From NCBI RefSeq assembly GCF_034262375.1, contig NZ_CP139558.1, positions 1,116,001-1,180,000 of the forward strand: a stretch of DNA of 64,000 bases, given 5' to 3'. Under the pieces are notes generated by a model, which was not told the origin of the DNA, made no database searches, and saw only the letters and a list, made by a program, of their open reading frames with translations. Numbering within the stretch: position 1 is the stretch's first letter; every line of letters begins with the position of its first letter. This document shows positions 1 to 9,633 of this stretch, in pieces. A program made the translations under genes and the position numbers. The stretch comes from Mucilaginibacter sabulilitoris (lineage in GTDB: Bacteria > Bacteroidota > Bacteroidia > Sphingobacteriales > Sphingobacteriaceae).

Positions 1-1
1 G

Positions 2-109
2 GCGATGATTGTTATCAGGAGCACCCATAATGCCGGTGATATTAAACTTACAGTTACTGCTCCAGGCCTGTCTCCGGCAACTTTAGATATCAAAACACTT
101 GGGATTTAG
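2..109 (+). CDS. C-terminal end of a glycoside hydrolase family 2-like protein (partial)
   Basis: An open frame enters from the left edge and stops at TAG 107-109, leaving 35 codons. The peptide (RSTHNAGDIKLTVTAPGL and following) has the alternating beta pattern and 'AGxIxLTVTAPGLxPAT' feel of the Ig-like C-terminal domain that closes many Bacteroidota GH2 beta-galactosidases. The rest of the gene is outside the window, so the family is an inference from a short tail. A GH2 here would fit the xyloglucan-type locus that follows, because such loci usually carry a beta-galactosidase for side-chain removal. Confidence 0.5.
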   Translation, partial: AMIVIRSTHNAGDIKLTVTAPGLSPATLDIKTLGI

Positions 110-193
110 CGCAGAAAAATGTATCTATGATATCTTAATTGGATATTGCGGTGCGTCATAGTAGATCAACCTCGAACTTAACTAAACTTTTAT

Positions 194-1330
194 ATGGTAC
201 CAACAAGGTATTATAAGCCCGAGTTAGATCTGCTTCGGCTTTGCGCATTTCTGTTTGTATTCTTAACACACCGGATGGACCTTGCGCCAATTGATCCGGC
301 GCAATATTATTGGGGATATCACATTAGTTTAATAGGGGTTTTTGGCGTTCCGCTTTTCTTTTTCCTCAGTGCCTTCTTAATAACAGAATTGCTTACTAAG
401 GAGCAGGAACAATTTGGAAAAATCAGTATCAGGTCTTTTTATATCAGACGCATCCTTCGTATCTGGCCATTGTATTTTACCTTCTTTTTTGGAATGGTGT
501 TGGTTACTCACCTCTCGGACAAATTTGGGTATATATCACCCGGGACGCAATTGGCATTCAGTTTATTTTCCGGTAACTGGTATATTACTTTCCATAACTG
601 GCTTCCGTCTTATCCCATTAACCCGCTCTGGAGTATTTCTGTTGAGGAACAACTTTATATTTTGCTCCCATTGGTGGTATTTTATGCAGGTAAACGAGGG
701 CTAAAAATTTTTTCATTTCTTGCACTTTTGGCGGCTTACGCAACTGTTATCTACTATGCTCAAAAACCTACAGAAGGATTTAGCGGTGAGTGGACAAACA
801 GCTTTGTGCAATTCCAGTTTTTTGCGATAGGTATCCTCTTATCCGTTTATTTAAAGGGCTGGCAACCTAAATGGCACGTAGTTACCCGAATTACCGTATT
901 TATGGCGGGGTTGGTATGTTGGCTGTTGGCCTCAATAGTATGCGAAGTTCATGCTGACGCTCCACACCTTTCAACCATTTCACAAGCAATAGCTGGCTGG
1001 TTATTGATACTTACCGGAGTTGTACTGTTCTTTTTGTCTTTCTATGGGTGCCGGGCAAAAAAAATGCCAGCTCCGTTGGTGTATCTGGGGCGCATCTCTT
1101 ATGGAATGTACGTGTTTCATATCACCATTTTTTGGTTGGTCTATCAGATATTTAAGGATGAACTGGTATCTTTTAGCACCATGGTTGGTTTGTATGAATG
1201 GAAAAACGATGTTGGTTTCGTTATCGCTTTTCTCATTACGGTTATTATTTCCCTGTTGTCTTATACTTTTTTTGAAAAACCGTTTCTACGGTTAAAAAAG
1301 CGATTTACCTATATTCCGTCGAGAGATTAG
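194..1330 (+). CDS. Acyltransferase 3 family membrane protein (OafA/YrhL type)
   Basis: The 378-residue protein is almost entirely hydrophobic helices (about ten membrane segments), the architecture of acyltransferase-3 proteins that transfer acetyl or other acyl groups to extracytoplasmic sugars. The family hallmark is near the N-terminus: LDLLRLCAFLFVFLTHR, with the His at about residue 26 in the position of the catalytic histidine. 'SVEEQLYILLP' at about residues 148-158 is the other conserved family motif. Length is normal for the family. It lies 84 bases after the GH2-like end on the same strand and converges with the GH5 gene. The acceptor is unknown; exopolysaccharide or O-antigen modification, or a role with the neighbouring glycan genes, is possible. 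Confidence 0.85.
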   Translation: MVPTRYYKPELDLLRLCAFLFVFLTHRMDLAPIDPAQYYWGYHISLIGVFGVPLFFFLSAFLITELLTKEQEQFGKISIRSFYIRRILRIWPLYFTFFFGMVLVTHLSDKFGYISPGTQLAFSLFSGNWYITFHNWLPSYPINPLWSISVEEQLYILLPLVVFYAGKRGLKIFSFLALLAAYATVIYYAQKPTEGFSGEWTNSFVQFQFFAIGILLSVYLKGWQPKWHVVTRITVFMAGLVCWLLASIVCEVHADAPHLSTISQAIAGWLLILTGVVLFFLSFYGCRAKKMPAPLVYLGRISYGMYVFHITIFWLVYQIFKDELVSFSTMVGLYEWKNDVGFVIAFLITVIISLLSYTFFEKPFLRLKKRFTYIPSRD

Positions 1331-1434
1331 TAACATGTAACCGGACATTTTGCAAGAACCATATATATCTTTAAACTTTTTACTGTATGCTATCATCCTT
1401 ATGATAAGATGGCTGAAGTTTGAAGGATATAAAG

Positions 1435-1463
1435 AAAAAAATACAGGGGCTTTGTTAAGCCCC
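1435..1463 (-). terminator. Distal rho-independent terminator of the GH31-GH5 operon
   Basis: On the minus strand GGGGCTT-AACA-AAGCCCC is followed by TGTATTTTTTT, a 7-bp GC-rich stem with a U-tract. It lies about 270 bases after the GH5 stop and behind another terminator, so it is a second, back-up site. It belongs to the duplicated segment described separately. Confidence 0.65.
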
Positions 1464-1508
1464 ATGCATTCACTTATAATCAACAAAAATCTCTCTTATT
1501 TAATTGGG
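1457..1508. repeat. Direct repeat copy A (3' untranslated segment)
   Basis: This stretch and 1617-1667 share AAGCCCC, a GCATT(C/T)ACTTATAATCAAC block, and a CTCTTATT(T/A)AATTGG block at matching spacing. Each copy is linked on its left side to a minus-strand terminator. The 88 bases between the units show no gene. The arrangement suggests a tandem duplication of a PUL 3' end. Confidence 0.7.
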
Positions 1509-1594
1509 GCCGCCCTGATTGATTAGTAATCATTTTAAAGTTTGAACCGGGGCGTCCTCTTCACACATGTTTTTAAATTTGAAGTGTTTGAGGT

Positions 1595-1632
1595 AAAAAA
1601 ATGCCGGGACCAGACTAAAGCCCCAGGCATTT
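1595..1632 (-). terminator. Proximal terminator of the GH31-GH5 operon
   Basis: On the minus strand the outer arms AAATGCC and GGCATTT (with an inner GGG/CCC extension) form a hairpin followed immediately by TTTT. It lies about 105 bases past the stop of the GH5 gene, the last gene of the operon. Confidence 0.6.
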
Positions 1633-1667
1633 ACTTATAATCAACTAACTTTCTCTTATTAAATTGG
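1617..1667. repeat. Direct repeat copy B (3' untranslated segment)
   Basis: This is the partner of the repeat at 1457-1508, with about 85% identity by eye. It is the copy closer to the GH5 gene and overlaps the proximal terminator. The 1331-1736 gap otherwise holds nothing that looks coding. Confidence 0.7.
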
Positions 1668-1736
1668 ATTACCTTGCTCTTATGGTTAACAGCTTCAAGA
1701 TTTTGATAGTCTTTTACTCTAAAATCTAACCTACGC

Positions 1737-3239
1737 TTAAAAACCGGCTCCTTTTCTCAGTGAATCCAATGTGCGCTGGTTTCCTATGGTGTTGGTTTGA
1801 CGGTTGAACACATCGCTTGCCCATAAAAATGGCAGCACACCATTTGCTTTGGCTTGTTGTGTTACATAACGATAGAAATGCATCTGGGAATTAACGGACA
1901 ATAGCGAATCCGTTGGATAGCCTTTTAATTTATCGGCATGATATTCTGTACCGTATTCCCCCATAATCATAGGGATCCCTTTATCCACGAAGTTTACCTT
2001 TGCCGTATGGAATATAGAATCTACATAACGTTCTTCTGTGGAGGCTGCAGAGTTTCGGTCCAGGAACAGCGGATTTTTTGTATGAAGGCTGCTTCCCCAG
2101 AAAAAAGATTCTTTGCCCCAACTGGCGTCGGCAGATAATATGCAAAAATTTGATGGGGTATAATAATGGAATTCAAGTATCATTTTATTAGGAGTCGGGT
2201 CTACGGGTAATGGCACTACTTTAAACACATTACTTGACTTCAAGTATTCGTTAGCCAAATCGATTGAAGTTGAAGGCGACTGAATAATCAACGTACGATA
2301 ATTGTTTTTACCGCCAGTACTGCGCACGGCATTAATAAACGTTTGATGATAACGCATTAATACGTTTGATGTTGGTACATCTGTAGCATTGGGTTCGTTG
2401 GCACTGGCAAACATTAAATGCTCGTCAAAATCCCTCAAGGTTGTGGCTATCTGCTCCCAATATGCTTTTTGCTTAGCATTAATGCTATCCTGTTTAGCTC
2501 CTGTTGCTGTACAATCAAGCCAGCCACCGTCCCAATGAATATCAACCATTGCATACATATTATCATTAATACAATATTGCACTACGTCTTTAAGCCGGCT
2601 GAGCCAGGCAGGATCTATTTTTGCTGTAGCCCTGTTGATGATGTGTGACATATCATACTGAACAGGTATCCTTACGGCATTCATTCCACTATTTTTAATC
2701 AGATTAATCAATTGCTGACTAATTACCGGGTTTCCCCATCCTGTTTCGTCACCTGGTGCCTCCATTGTATTATAGATATTATACCCCATTTTAATATTTG
2801 CTACCAATTGCGTAGCCGTACTGTTCATGCCGGTTGCATCTGGCGCTTGGGGAGATATATTATATGATGGGTAAATTTTGGCATCCTGCATAACAGAAAT
2901 TCTTCTGCTTTGGCCATTGGCCGAACTTATATTTAAAAGCACGGAACGGCTCATGCCTGATGAATTTGCAGCTGCTGTTAAATTGATGACGGCACCGCCC
3001 CCATTGCCAGATGTTTGGTTTAATTGTAACCATCCAATGCCGGTCGTATCCACACTCCAGGGGGCGTTACTTGTAAACTTCAAGGCAACGGTTCCGCCAC
3101 CTTCGGGTATGGTATCCGTTATGTTGCCAAGTGTAAGTTGCGGAGATGGCGCTGAGCTTTTCTTACAGGAAGCCGTAACTAAAGCGGCAAAAAGTATTCC
3201 TGCAATTTTATACCCCATCTTAATTTTTTTCATCTTCAT
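1737..3239 (-). CDS. BACON domain-containing GH5 endo-glucanase/xyloglucanase lipoprotein
   Basis: This is predicted to be a surface-anchored endo-beta-1,4-glucanase, probably acting on xyloglucan. The N-terminus is a lipoprotein signal ending at ASC25-KK. Residues about 36-120 form a BACON (Ig-like) domain (GGGTVALKFTSNAPWSV, then WLQLNQTSG). The GH5 barrel follows from about 140, with the acid/base Glu in ANEPN (about E282) and the nucleophile in MGEYGT (about E428). BACON-GH5 is the architecture of the endo-xyloglucanase of Bacteroides xyloglucan loci, and the operon neighbours support that substrate. It is the last gene of the minus-strand operon, 79 bases after the glycan-binding protein gene. 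Translation may begin at the ATG ending at 3239 or two codons later (3233). Other GH5 specificities (mixed-linkage glucan, glucomannan) cannot be excluded from sequence reading. Confidence 0.88.
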   Translation of the reverse strand: MKMKKIKMGYKIAGILFAALVTASCKKSSAPSPQLTLGNITDTIPEGGGTVALKFTSNAPWSVDTTGIGWLQLNQTSGNGGGAVINLTAAANSSGMSRSVLLNISSANGQSRRISVMQDAKIYPSYNISPQAPDATGMNSTATQLVANIKMGYNIYNTMEAPGDETGWGNPVISQQLINLIKNSGMNAVRIPVQYDMSHIINRATAKIDPAWLSRLKDVVQYCINDNMYAMVDIHWDGGWLDCTATGAKQDSINAKQKAYWEQIATTLRDFDEHLMFASANEPNATDVPTSNVLMRYHQTFINAVRSTGGKNNYRTLIIQSPSTSIDLANEYLKSSNVFKVVPLPVDPTPNKMILEFHYYTPSNFCILSADASWGKESFFWGSSLHTKNPLFLDRNSAASTEERYVDSIFHTAKVNFVDKGIPMIMGEYGTEYHADKLKGYPTDSLLSVNSQMHFYRYVTQQAKANGVLPFLWASDVFNRQTNTIGNQRTLDSLRKGAGF

Positions 3240-3277
3240 ATCTGAATTTTTAATGGAAAAGTTGTCTTTTGTTAGCT

Positions 3278-3311
3278 AAAGCCCCACATTAACAGTCTGT
3301 TGTGGGGCTTT
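3278..3311 (-). terminator. Intercistronic hairpin between SGBP and GH5 genes
   Basis: Perfect 11-bp arms AAAGCCCCACA (3278-3288) and TGTGGGGCTTT (3301-3311) enclose a 12-base loop. There is no long U-tract on the minus strand, so this is more likely a partial terminator or an RNA-stability element that lowers or protects expression of the terminal GH5 gene. Confidence 0.55.
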
Positions 3312-3318
3312 AAGTTGT

Positions 3319-4785
3319 TTATTTAATTTTGACAACTCTGAAATTGTCAAAAGCACCATAAAACCCTGTTGCTGTTGCCGAAGTACTATAATTATGTATA
3401 TAAACCAAGCATTCACTGTTTCCTGAAGCGGTTAACAGGTCCGCAATTTTGGATATAGGAGCCCCTTTTCCTTCCCCAAGCGTTGGATCGGTTTTTCGGA
3501 AAGAAGACAATGGAATAGTTACAGTTATCCAGCCATTTGTAGTATACGCCGCGGTAGTGGTAGCCGTTTTCTGCCATGGCTCCCACCTGGCTATAGGGCT
3601 GCTATCTATCCCACTCAAAATATCAATTGTTCCGCCATTCCATGGTTTGGATACATTTACCTCGAATTTAAATGCCCAATTGCTAACCGGGTCATTCATA
3701 TTGGCTGTCGGCACCCACTGGGCTCCATTCATACGTATTGCATAACTGGAATATGTATTTCCCTCAGCAGGTGATAAAATACCGGTTTTCAACACCATAT
3801 ATTGTGTCGAATTGCCTGGAAAATCGGGACTGCCGCTGGTGTAGTAGGAACCACCCCACCACTGCCAATTAAAGTTTCCGCCCCATTCCCAATCCGATAT
3901 TCTTCCGGTTACAACGTCGTTCACATTATAAACAGTAGCGGCCGAGCCAAATTTTGTATTAACAGATACCAGCCCGCTTCGCGTTAAGGCAGGCAAAATA
4001 AAACGAACGGAACTTCCATCATTTGATGATTTAAAGGAAGTAATAGGTGTACCCGCAAAAGACAGGGATTGGATGTTTTTAAGATATGTACCATAAACAA
4101 ACACTGAATCGCCCGGGCTGGCATTTTCGTCTGAAACACCTGTAATCGTTGGTATCGCAACAATTTTAAAATTTGCTGTACCGGATTTTGCGTCTACTAA
4201 AATCTGATCGGTGGGCGTTGTTGCCGGCATCAGAAAGCCAAGGGAAGTGCCGTCAGAATTTGATTTAAACGACGGGACCGGGGTTCCTCCATATAAAAAA
4301 TGTTGAACCAGCACTAAATTTGTGCCATATAAATAAACAGAGTCGCCCGGGGCGGCAAACACATTGGATATTGCCGTAATTGTAGGCGCTGCCGGGCCTA
4401 ATTTAAAGGCAAACGTTGTTGAACCCGCTGTTGTAGCATACTTTACTGTATACAACTTGGCAGTATCAATAGTTGAAAACTGTATTACAGGTATTTGTAC
4501 TACGGCACTGTTAGGAGCAAATAAAGCAGTATTGAAATTGGCAGGGACTCCATCAAAATAGATTTGAGTGGCATTTTGCAAATTCTTCCCTGTTATTACT
4601 ACCCATTGGCCGTTTGCCACAGCTTTATGCAAAACCGTATCATTGGGAGAGGCCACATAACTCCTGATGTTTTCAATAACAGGAGGGGCGCCGGCATCAT
4701 TGTTCTTTTTACAAGCTGGTAATAAGGCCACTATCAGTAACAAAAGCGGCAAAAAACACAAGCTTTGGTATGATTTCTTTTTCAT
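3319..4785 (-). CDS. IPT/TIG-domain surface glycan-binding lipoprotein (SGBP-B type)
   Basis: The protein has a lipoprotein signal ending at PAC25-KK. At least three IPT/TIG Ig-like repeats follow (about residues 35-290; 'GDSVYLYGTNL' and 'GDSVFVYGTYL' mark two of them). The last 200 residues are rich in Trp, Gly and Tyr (WEWGGNFNWQWWGGSYY at about 300), as in the glycan-binding C-terminal domain of SGBP-B. The role is to capture the polysaccharide at the cell surface and hand it to the SusC/SusD complex. It follows the susD-like gene by 24 bases, the normal position for such proteins. It contains no catalytic signature. The xyloglucan assignment rests on operon context and on resemblance to the xyloglucan-binding SGBP-B layout. 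Confidence 0.85.
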   Translation of the reverse strand: MKKKSYQSLCFLPLLLLIVALLPACKKNNDAGAPPVIENIRSYVASPNDTVLHKAVANGQWVVITGKNLQNATQIYFDGVPANFNTALFAPNSAVVQIPVIQFSTIDTAKLYTVKYATTAGSTTFAFKLGPAAPTITAISNVFAAPGDSVYLYGTNLVLVQHFLYGGTPVPSFKSNSDGTSLGFLMPATTPTDQILVDAKSGTANFKIVAIPTITGVSDENASPGDSVFVYGTYLKNIQSLSFAGTPITSFKSSNDGSSVRFILPALTRSGLVSVNTKFGSAATVYNVNDVVTGRISDWEWGGNFNWQWWGGSYYTSGSPDFPGNSTQYMVLKTGILSPAEGNTYSSYAIRMNGAQWVPTANMNDPVSNWAFKFEVNVSKPWNGGTIDILSGIDSSPIARWEPWQKTATTTAAYTTNGWITVTIPLSSFRKTDPTLGEGKGAPISKIADLLTASGNSECLVYIHNYSTSATATGFYGAFDNFRVVKIK

Positions 4786-4809
4786 AACAATATGTTTTAA
4801 ATGTTCTAA

Positions 4810-6384
4810 TTAATAATAAGGTACCGGTGGATCAGACAATTTCGGGTCAGTTGATACTTCGGATGCTGGGATTTGCAATGTAAACGATCTGATTGTTGCC
4901 GGAAGGGCTGGTGATGGGGCTGTGGTATCCGGCTGGGCTATTTGCGTAGCATGGTCATAGGAAAAAGCGATCCGTTTTTGATGATTGATGATATCAAGGG
5001 CTTTTTGCGGATTATAATAAGAAAGGCGCACCAGGTCTATCCAATATTGTCCTTCAAAAGCAAATTCAGCTCTTCTTTCTTTAAGCAGCATGTCGGCGGT
5101 TAGCGTAGATGCCGGATCAATACCTGCCCGTTCCCTTACTTTATTAAAATAGGTCAGTGCATCACCATCGCTTGTAGTACCATTGTTACCCAAAATAGCT
5201 TCGGCATACACCAAATACACATCAGCCAATCTGAGAATGGCATTATGTTCCGGAGACGACCAGATGGTCATTGTTGGTGCGTTATTATCTTTTTCGTTGC
5301 CGATAATATGTTTTTTCATACATACCTGAGTTGCTGTATAGCCGCCTCCTGCTGCGTTCAACTCAGGGTAATAATCGCCGGTGAGCATGATAGTGGCTTT
5401 ACGCCTTAGGGTGTCTTTTGCGGTATACGTCAGATACAGGTCATAGCTTGGTGCCAAAGCTGTCCATGCACCTGTTTTCTGTGGGTTTATATCGTTGCTG
5501 GGCGAATAGGTTACCCAGGCGTTACCGTTGCCATAATCTACTCCTGCAGCCCATTGAAGTGCGAATAATGATTCTGGTGAATCATTATATTGTGTCCTAA
5601 AGAGGTTATAATAGCTGCTGAATAACGACAATCCGCTGCTTTTACACACATTGCCAGCGTATTTTTTAGCGCTATCCAGCAATGCCTGGTCCCGTGTGCC
5701 GTTTTTACCCCAACCGGCCATCGTTAAGTATACTTTGCCCAGCATCCCCTGAGCCGACCAGGTGGTTAGCCTTCCTGGTGCATCTGATTTAGGAAGGTTT
5801 TGCGACGCAAAAGTGAGATCCTTAGCAATAAATTTATATACGTCCGAAACAATGTTACGGGTAAGCAAAGGATCTTTTATCAATTTGCTATTATCTTCTA
5901 TAATAGGTACTGCCCCCCAGTATACAGCCAAATGATAATAAGCTACAGCACGAATAAACTTAGCCTCTGCTATGGCAGCGTTTTTATCAGCTATTGGGAT
6001 AGAAGAATCCGCCTGTTTTTGTATAGCATTAATCACCGAATTGGCCTGTCCTATAACATTGTACAAGCCTGTCCAGCCACCAGAAAGATACCCATTTTGA
6101 GCTGTAATAGTACGCGTATAAAGCTGAACTAAATCGTTGTTCCATTGATAAGTAGCATTTCCGCTCAATACATCACCCAGTGGTATCAAAGCGTTGTTCT
6201 GCCATCCCCACCATGGCGCACCGCCGTAAAGACTTGCAGTGGCTAATCGTAAATCTGAAGTGCTTTTGTAAAAATTATTAGAACTGATCTGCGAGTTTGA
6301 TGGACGATCCAAAAAACTCTTTTTGCATCCTGCAATTGCTGCTGCAATGAGCAAAATGACTAATATTTTATTTGTTGATTTCAT
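4810..6384 (-). CDS. RagB/SusD family nutrient-binding outer membrane lipoprotein
   Basis: SusD-like proteins form the lid of the SusC transporter and bind glycans at the outer face. I place the start at the ATG ending at 6384. That gives a clean lipoprotein signal MKSTNKILVILLIAAAIAGC with the lipidated Cys at residue 20. The frame is open for another 28 codons upstream, but those run into the end of the SusC gene and are not signal-like. SusD landmarks are the early LDRPSNSQIS, TPR-like helices (AEAKFIRAVAYYHLAVYWGAVPI) and the C-terminal ERRAEFAFEGQYWIDLVRL motif. It is 22 bases after the SusC gene, so the pair is almost certainly co-transcribed. Confidence 0.93.
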   Translation of the reverse strand: MKSTNKILVILLIAAAIAGCKKSFLDRPSNSQISSNNFYKSTSDLRLATASLYGGAPWWGWQNNALIPLGDVLSGNATYQWNNDLVQLYTRTITAQNGYLSGGWTGLYNVIGQANSVINAIQKQADSSIPIADKNAAIAEAKFIRAVAYYHLAVYWGAVPIIEDNSKLIKDPLLTRNIVSDVYKFIAKDLTFASQNLPKSDAPGRLTTWSAQGMLGKVYLTMAGWGKNGTRDQALLDSAKKYAGNVCKSSGLSLFSSYYNLFRTQYNDSPESLFALQWAAGVDYGNGNAWVTYSPSNDINPQKTGAWTALAPSYDLYLTYTAKDTLRRKATIMLTGDYYPELNAAGGGYTATQVCMKKHIIGNEKDNNAPTMTIWSSPEHNAILRLADVYLVYAEAILGNNGTTSDGDALTYFNKVRERAGIDPASTLTADMLLKERRAEFAFEGQYWIDLVRLSYYNPQKALDIINHQKRIAFSYDHATQIAQPDTTAPSPALPATIRSFTLQIPASEVSTDPKLSDPPVPYY

Positions 6385-6406
6385 AATTCCGCTTTTTAAT
6401 AGTTGC

Positions 6407-9400
6407 TTATTTGCCAAATGCGATGTTTGCACCAATTGTATATATTCTTGGCTGAGGATAATAACCATTGTCCCAACCGGCCTGAAGCGGGTTCCATGAA
6501 CCTATTTCAGGATCCATTCCAGAATATTTTGTAATTATGAATACATTAGAAACAGTAGCAAATACGCGAACTGACTGAAGGTGTACCTTTGATAAAAGGT
6601 TGTCGGCTAACCGGTAACCTAATGTTATGTTTTTGCATCGAAGGAACGATCCGTCTTCGATAAACAAATTGGAAGAGCGGTTATTATCGTTGGTATTGTC
6701 ATTTCTCAATCCCACAATATGTGTATCGGGGTTGGTAACATATACATTATTAATATCTGACGCGGAGCCCTTAGGGTCTTTTAAAGCCAATTTTGCATAG
6801 TTTAATGCAGATGTATAATAGGCAGTATTATTTTGCGGGTTGGTTTGTGATATAGCCATCTGATTAAATACCTTATTGCCAACACTGCCGCTTAAGAAAA
6901 TATTTAAGTCAAAACCTTTATATGTAAAGGTATTGTTGATGCCATACTGGAATTTTGGGATCGGAGACCCTAAATAGGTTTGGTCCTTGCTGTCAATAAC
7001 CCCATCGCCGTTTAAATCTTTAAACATGCGGTCCCCGTACCAAATACCTCCGCCAGAAGAGGAAATGGGATAAGCTTTACCGCTTTGGTCAACGGGTAGG
7101 GCATGTGTCTGAAAATCTTTGGGACTCGCATAAAGGCCATCAAAGATATACCCGTAAAATTCGCCAATTGGCTTGCCTACAACCGTTTTTTCGACTACCT
7201 GGTTAATTGTATAGGAGGTTTGACTTAAGTTAGCCTGTGCGCCCCCTGAACCTAAGCTGAGCACTTTATTGATGTTACGGGATATGGTAAAATCAGTTTT
7301 CCATGTAAAATTCTTGTTAAGAATGTTGCTGGAGCTAATCCTGAAATCGAACCCTTTATTGCTGACAGCCCCCACATTGGCATATGGCGATTGCATAGCA
7401 CCAGGTGAATAACCGGTTGTAGTACCTGAATAAAGTGGAAGAGGCACCTTTAACAACAACCCGTTTGTTTTACGGTAATAAACATCCAACGAGAAATTCA
7501 ACCGCCAGTTAAAAAATGATCCATCAAGTCCTGCATTTGAGTAATTTGTTTTTTCCCATGTTACCTCGGGATTTGCCAGGTTGTTTTGAAATTGCGCTAT
7601 ACCTGAAAGGCCATTAGATACTGTTTGAAGCTGAGTTACGTAAGTATTGCCCGGAATCCCCTGATTGTTTGTAAGGCCATACCCAACTCTCAATTTCAAT
7701 TCATTTATAGCAGTTATACCCTTTAAAAACACCTCATTGTTCATTTTCCAGGCAAATGCCCCTGAATAGGTACTAACCCAACGATTGTTTGGGGGGAAAT
7801 TTGATGAACCATCCCTTCGTGCATTAGCTGTGATCAGGTATTTATCATTCCATGCAAAATTTAAACGACCGAAGTAGGATTCCTGTGCTGTGCCGCTACC
7901 ATTATCCCCCGAATTGGTGGCTGTAGTTGCATCACCTGAACTGATAGCCTGTACGTTATTTGATGCGAAGTTTGACCGGGCGCCCGATACATTTTCGAAA
8001 GAGCTCAACTGCGACTCGTGACCCAATAGGGCATTGACATTATATTTACCAAAACTGTGACTATAAGTAAAAAAATTGCGTAATACTTTATAAAAGTTTT
8101 GACCCATGTATGAGGAGCCGCTGTTGGTGCCATTAACAGTTTTACCAAAAGTATAAATCGGCGTAAATTTATCTTCAGTACCAAAATCGAAGTTGCCGGA
8201 TACCTCATTGCGCAATGTTAAATCTCTGAAAATCTGTATTTCCGCATACAAGTTGCCAAATACCTGATCTCTTTTTTTCAAATCTTTTACAATCAGCGCT
8301 AAGGCCACAGGGTTGGCAACTCCTGGGGTCCACCCATTGGTGCTGGTAACCCCTCCCCATGAACCATCCGCGTTTTGTACCGGAATATCGGGGGTAAGAT
8401 TTAGTGCGGTGTTAATGACATTAGAAGCAGTAGAATTTACATTTTCATTAATATGAGCCAATTGCAAGCTTGTTCCGATTTTTAGCCAGTTCGTGGTTTT
8501 ATTATCTAAATTCACCCGCACAGACGACCTTTTAAAATCTGAGCCAAGCGCTATACCTTGCTGGGTATAATAAGAGCCCGATACCAAGTATTGCGTTCTG
8601 TTGTCACCACCGCTTACAGTTACGGTATGGCTGCTTTGTGGTGCTTTGCGGAATAATTCTTTTTGCCAGTCGGTACCGGTACCTAAATATTGCGGGTTGG
8701 CAAATTCAGGCCTCACATCAAAACCCCAGGCTTGTGCGCGGGCATTAATAAAGGTGGCAAACTGTTGCAAGTTCATTGTCGGAAGCTCGCCTGGTATTTT
8801 TTGATAACCGGTATAAAAATCATAGGATATCTGAGGTGCACCTACTTTGCCTCTTTTGGTAGTAATAACGATTACACCATTGGTTGCCTGCGAACCGTAT
8901 ATGGCCGTTGCCGAAGCATCTTTCAGTACATCTATTGATTCTATTTCGGCGGGATTAATTGCGTTTAAGGGATTAGAGCCGTTGCCGGGGTCATTGACCG
9001 GGGGGATAATGATGCCATCTATTACATATAGCGGCGAATTTGTACCACTTATCGATGACACACCACGTATTTGAATAGATACACCGCCACCAGGCTGTCC
9101 TGATACTTGCTGAACCACAACCCCCGGAACTTTTCCCTGCAGGGCCTGGTCAAAAGTAGCCGGCTGCGTTTTGCGCAGTTCATTACCCGATATTGAACTT
9201 ATGGCCCCGGTGGCGTCTTTCCTCTGTATCTTGGCGTAACCAATAACCACTACTTCATTTAAATTGCTGGAAGTTGCATTGAGCCTGATGTTTATCGCAC
9301 CAGCTTGTTTAACAGTTGCTTCCCGCGGTGCATATCCTAAAAAGCTAAAAACAAGGGTTTTGCCTGGCTCAGCTATTATGGAGTAATTACCGTCAAGGCC

Positions 9401-9586
9401 AGATACGGCGCTAATGCTTGTTCCTTTAATTTTAATGCTTGCCCCTGATATTGGTTGACTATCATCTGCACTTGTTATTTTACCCGTAATATTTACGGTT
9501 TGTGCATAGCCTGTAAAAGAAAAAAACAGGGCGCTGACAAAGAGCCAGCAACGGATCGCTGATTCCCATTTGAATTTTTTTCTCAT
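6407..9586 (-). CDS. SusC/RagA family TonB-linked outer membrane transporter (xyloglucan-type PUL)
   Basis: A 1059-residue TonB-dependent transporter that imports oligosaccharides with the SusD partner. Signal peptide about 1-29 (ends TGYAQ). A carboxypeptidase-regulatory-like domain spans about 31-115. A TonB-box-like segment NEVVVIGYA is followed by the plug (IRGVSSISGTNSPLYVIDG, then the SusC signature NGVIVITTKRGK) and the long beta-barrel, ending in IGANIAFGK. There is no STN signalling domain, so it should not signal through an anti-sigma factor. It sits between the GH31 gene (47 bases upstream) and the susD-like gene in a five-gene operon. Confidence 0.95.
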   Translation of the reverse strand: MRKKFKWESAIRCWLFVSALFFSFTGYAQTVNITGKITSADDSQPISGASIKIKGTSISAVSGLDGNYSIIAEPGKTLVFSFLGYAPREATVKQAGAINIRLNATSSNLNEVVVIGYAKIQRKDATGAISSISGNELRKTQPATFDQALQGKVPGVVVQQVSGQPGGGVSIQIRGVSSISGTNSPLYVIDGIIIPPVNDPGNGSNPLNAINPAEIESIDVLKDASATAIYGSQATNGVIVITTKRGKVGAPQISYDFYTGYQKIPGELPTMNLQQFATFINARAQAWGFDVRPEFANPQYLGTGTDWQKELFRKAPQSSHTVTVSGGDNRTQYLVSGSYYTQQGIALGSDFKRSSVRVNLDNKTTNWLKIGTSLQLAHINENVNSTASNVINTALNLTPDIPVQNADGSWGGVTSTNGWTPGVANPVALALIVKDLKKRDQVFGNLYAEIQIFRDLTLRNEVSGNFDFGTEDKFTPIYTFGKTVNGTNSGSSYMGQNFYKVLRNFFTYSHSFGKYNVNALLGHESQLSSFENVSGARSNFASNNVQAISSGDATTATNSGDNGSGTAQESYFGRLNFAWNDKYLITANARRDGSSNFPPNNRWVSTYSGAFAWKMNNEVFLKGITAINELKLRVGYGLTNNQGIPGNTYVTQLQTVSNGLSGIAQFQNNLANPEVTWEKTNYSNAGLDGSFFNWRLNFSLDVYYRKTNGLLLKVPLPLYSGTTTGYSPGAMQSPYANVGAVSNKGFDFRISSSNILNKNFTWKTDFTISRNINKVLSLGSGGAQANLSQTSYTINQVVEKTVVGKPIGEFYGYIFDGLYASPKDFQTHALPVDQSGKAYPISSSGGGIWYGDRMFKDLNGDGVIDSKDQTYLGSPIPKFQYGINNTFTYKGFDLNIFLSGSVGNKVFNQMAISQTNPQNNTAYYTSALNYAKLALKDPKGSASDINNVYVTNPDTHIVGLRNDNTNDNNRSSNLFIEDGSFLRCKNITLGYRLADNLLSKVHLQSVRVFATVSNVFIITKYSGMDPEIGSWNPLQAGWDNGYYPQPRIYTIGANIAFGK

Positions 9587-9633
9587 TTGTTTAATAAATT
9601 TAGATTGGTAAATAATTGGTTCATAAAACTGGA

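Noticed and set aside
4810..6468. Earlier start for the first SusD-like protein at 6468
   Set aside because: The extra 28 residues precede a perfect lipoprotein signal and would overlap the end of the SusC gene by 62 bases.
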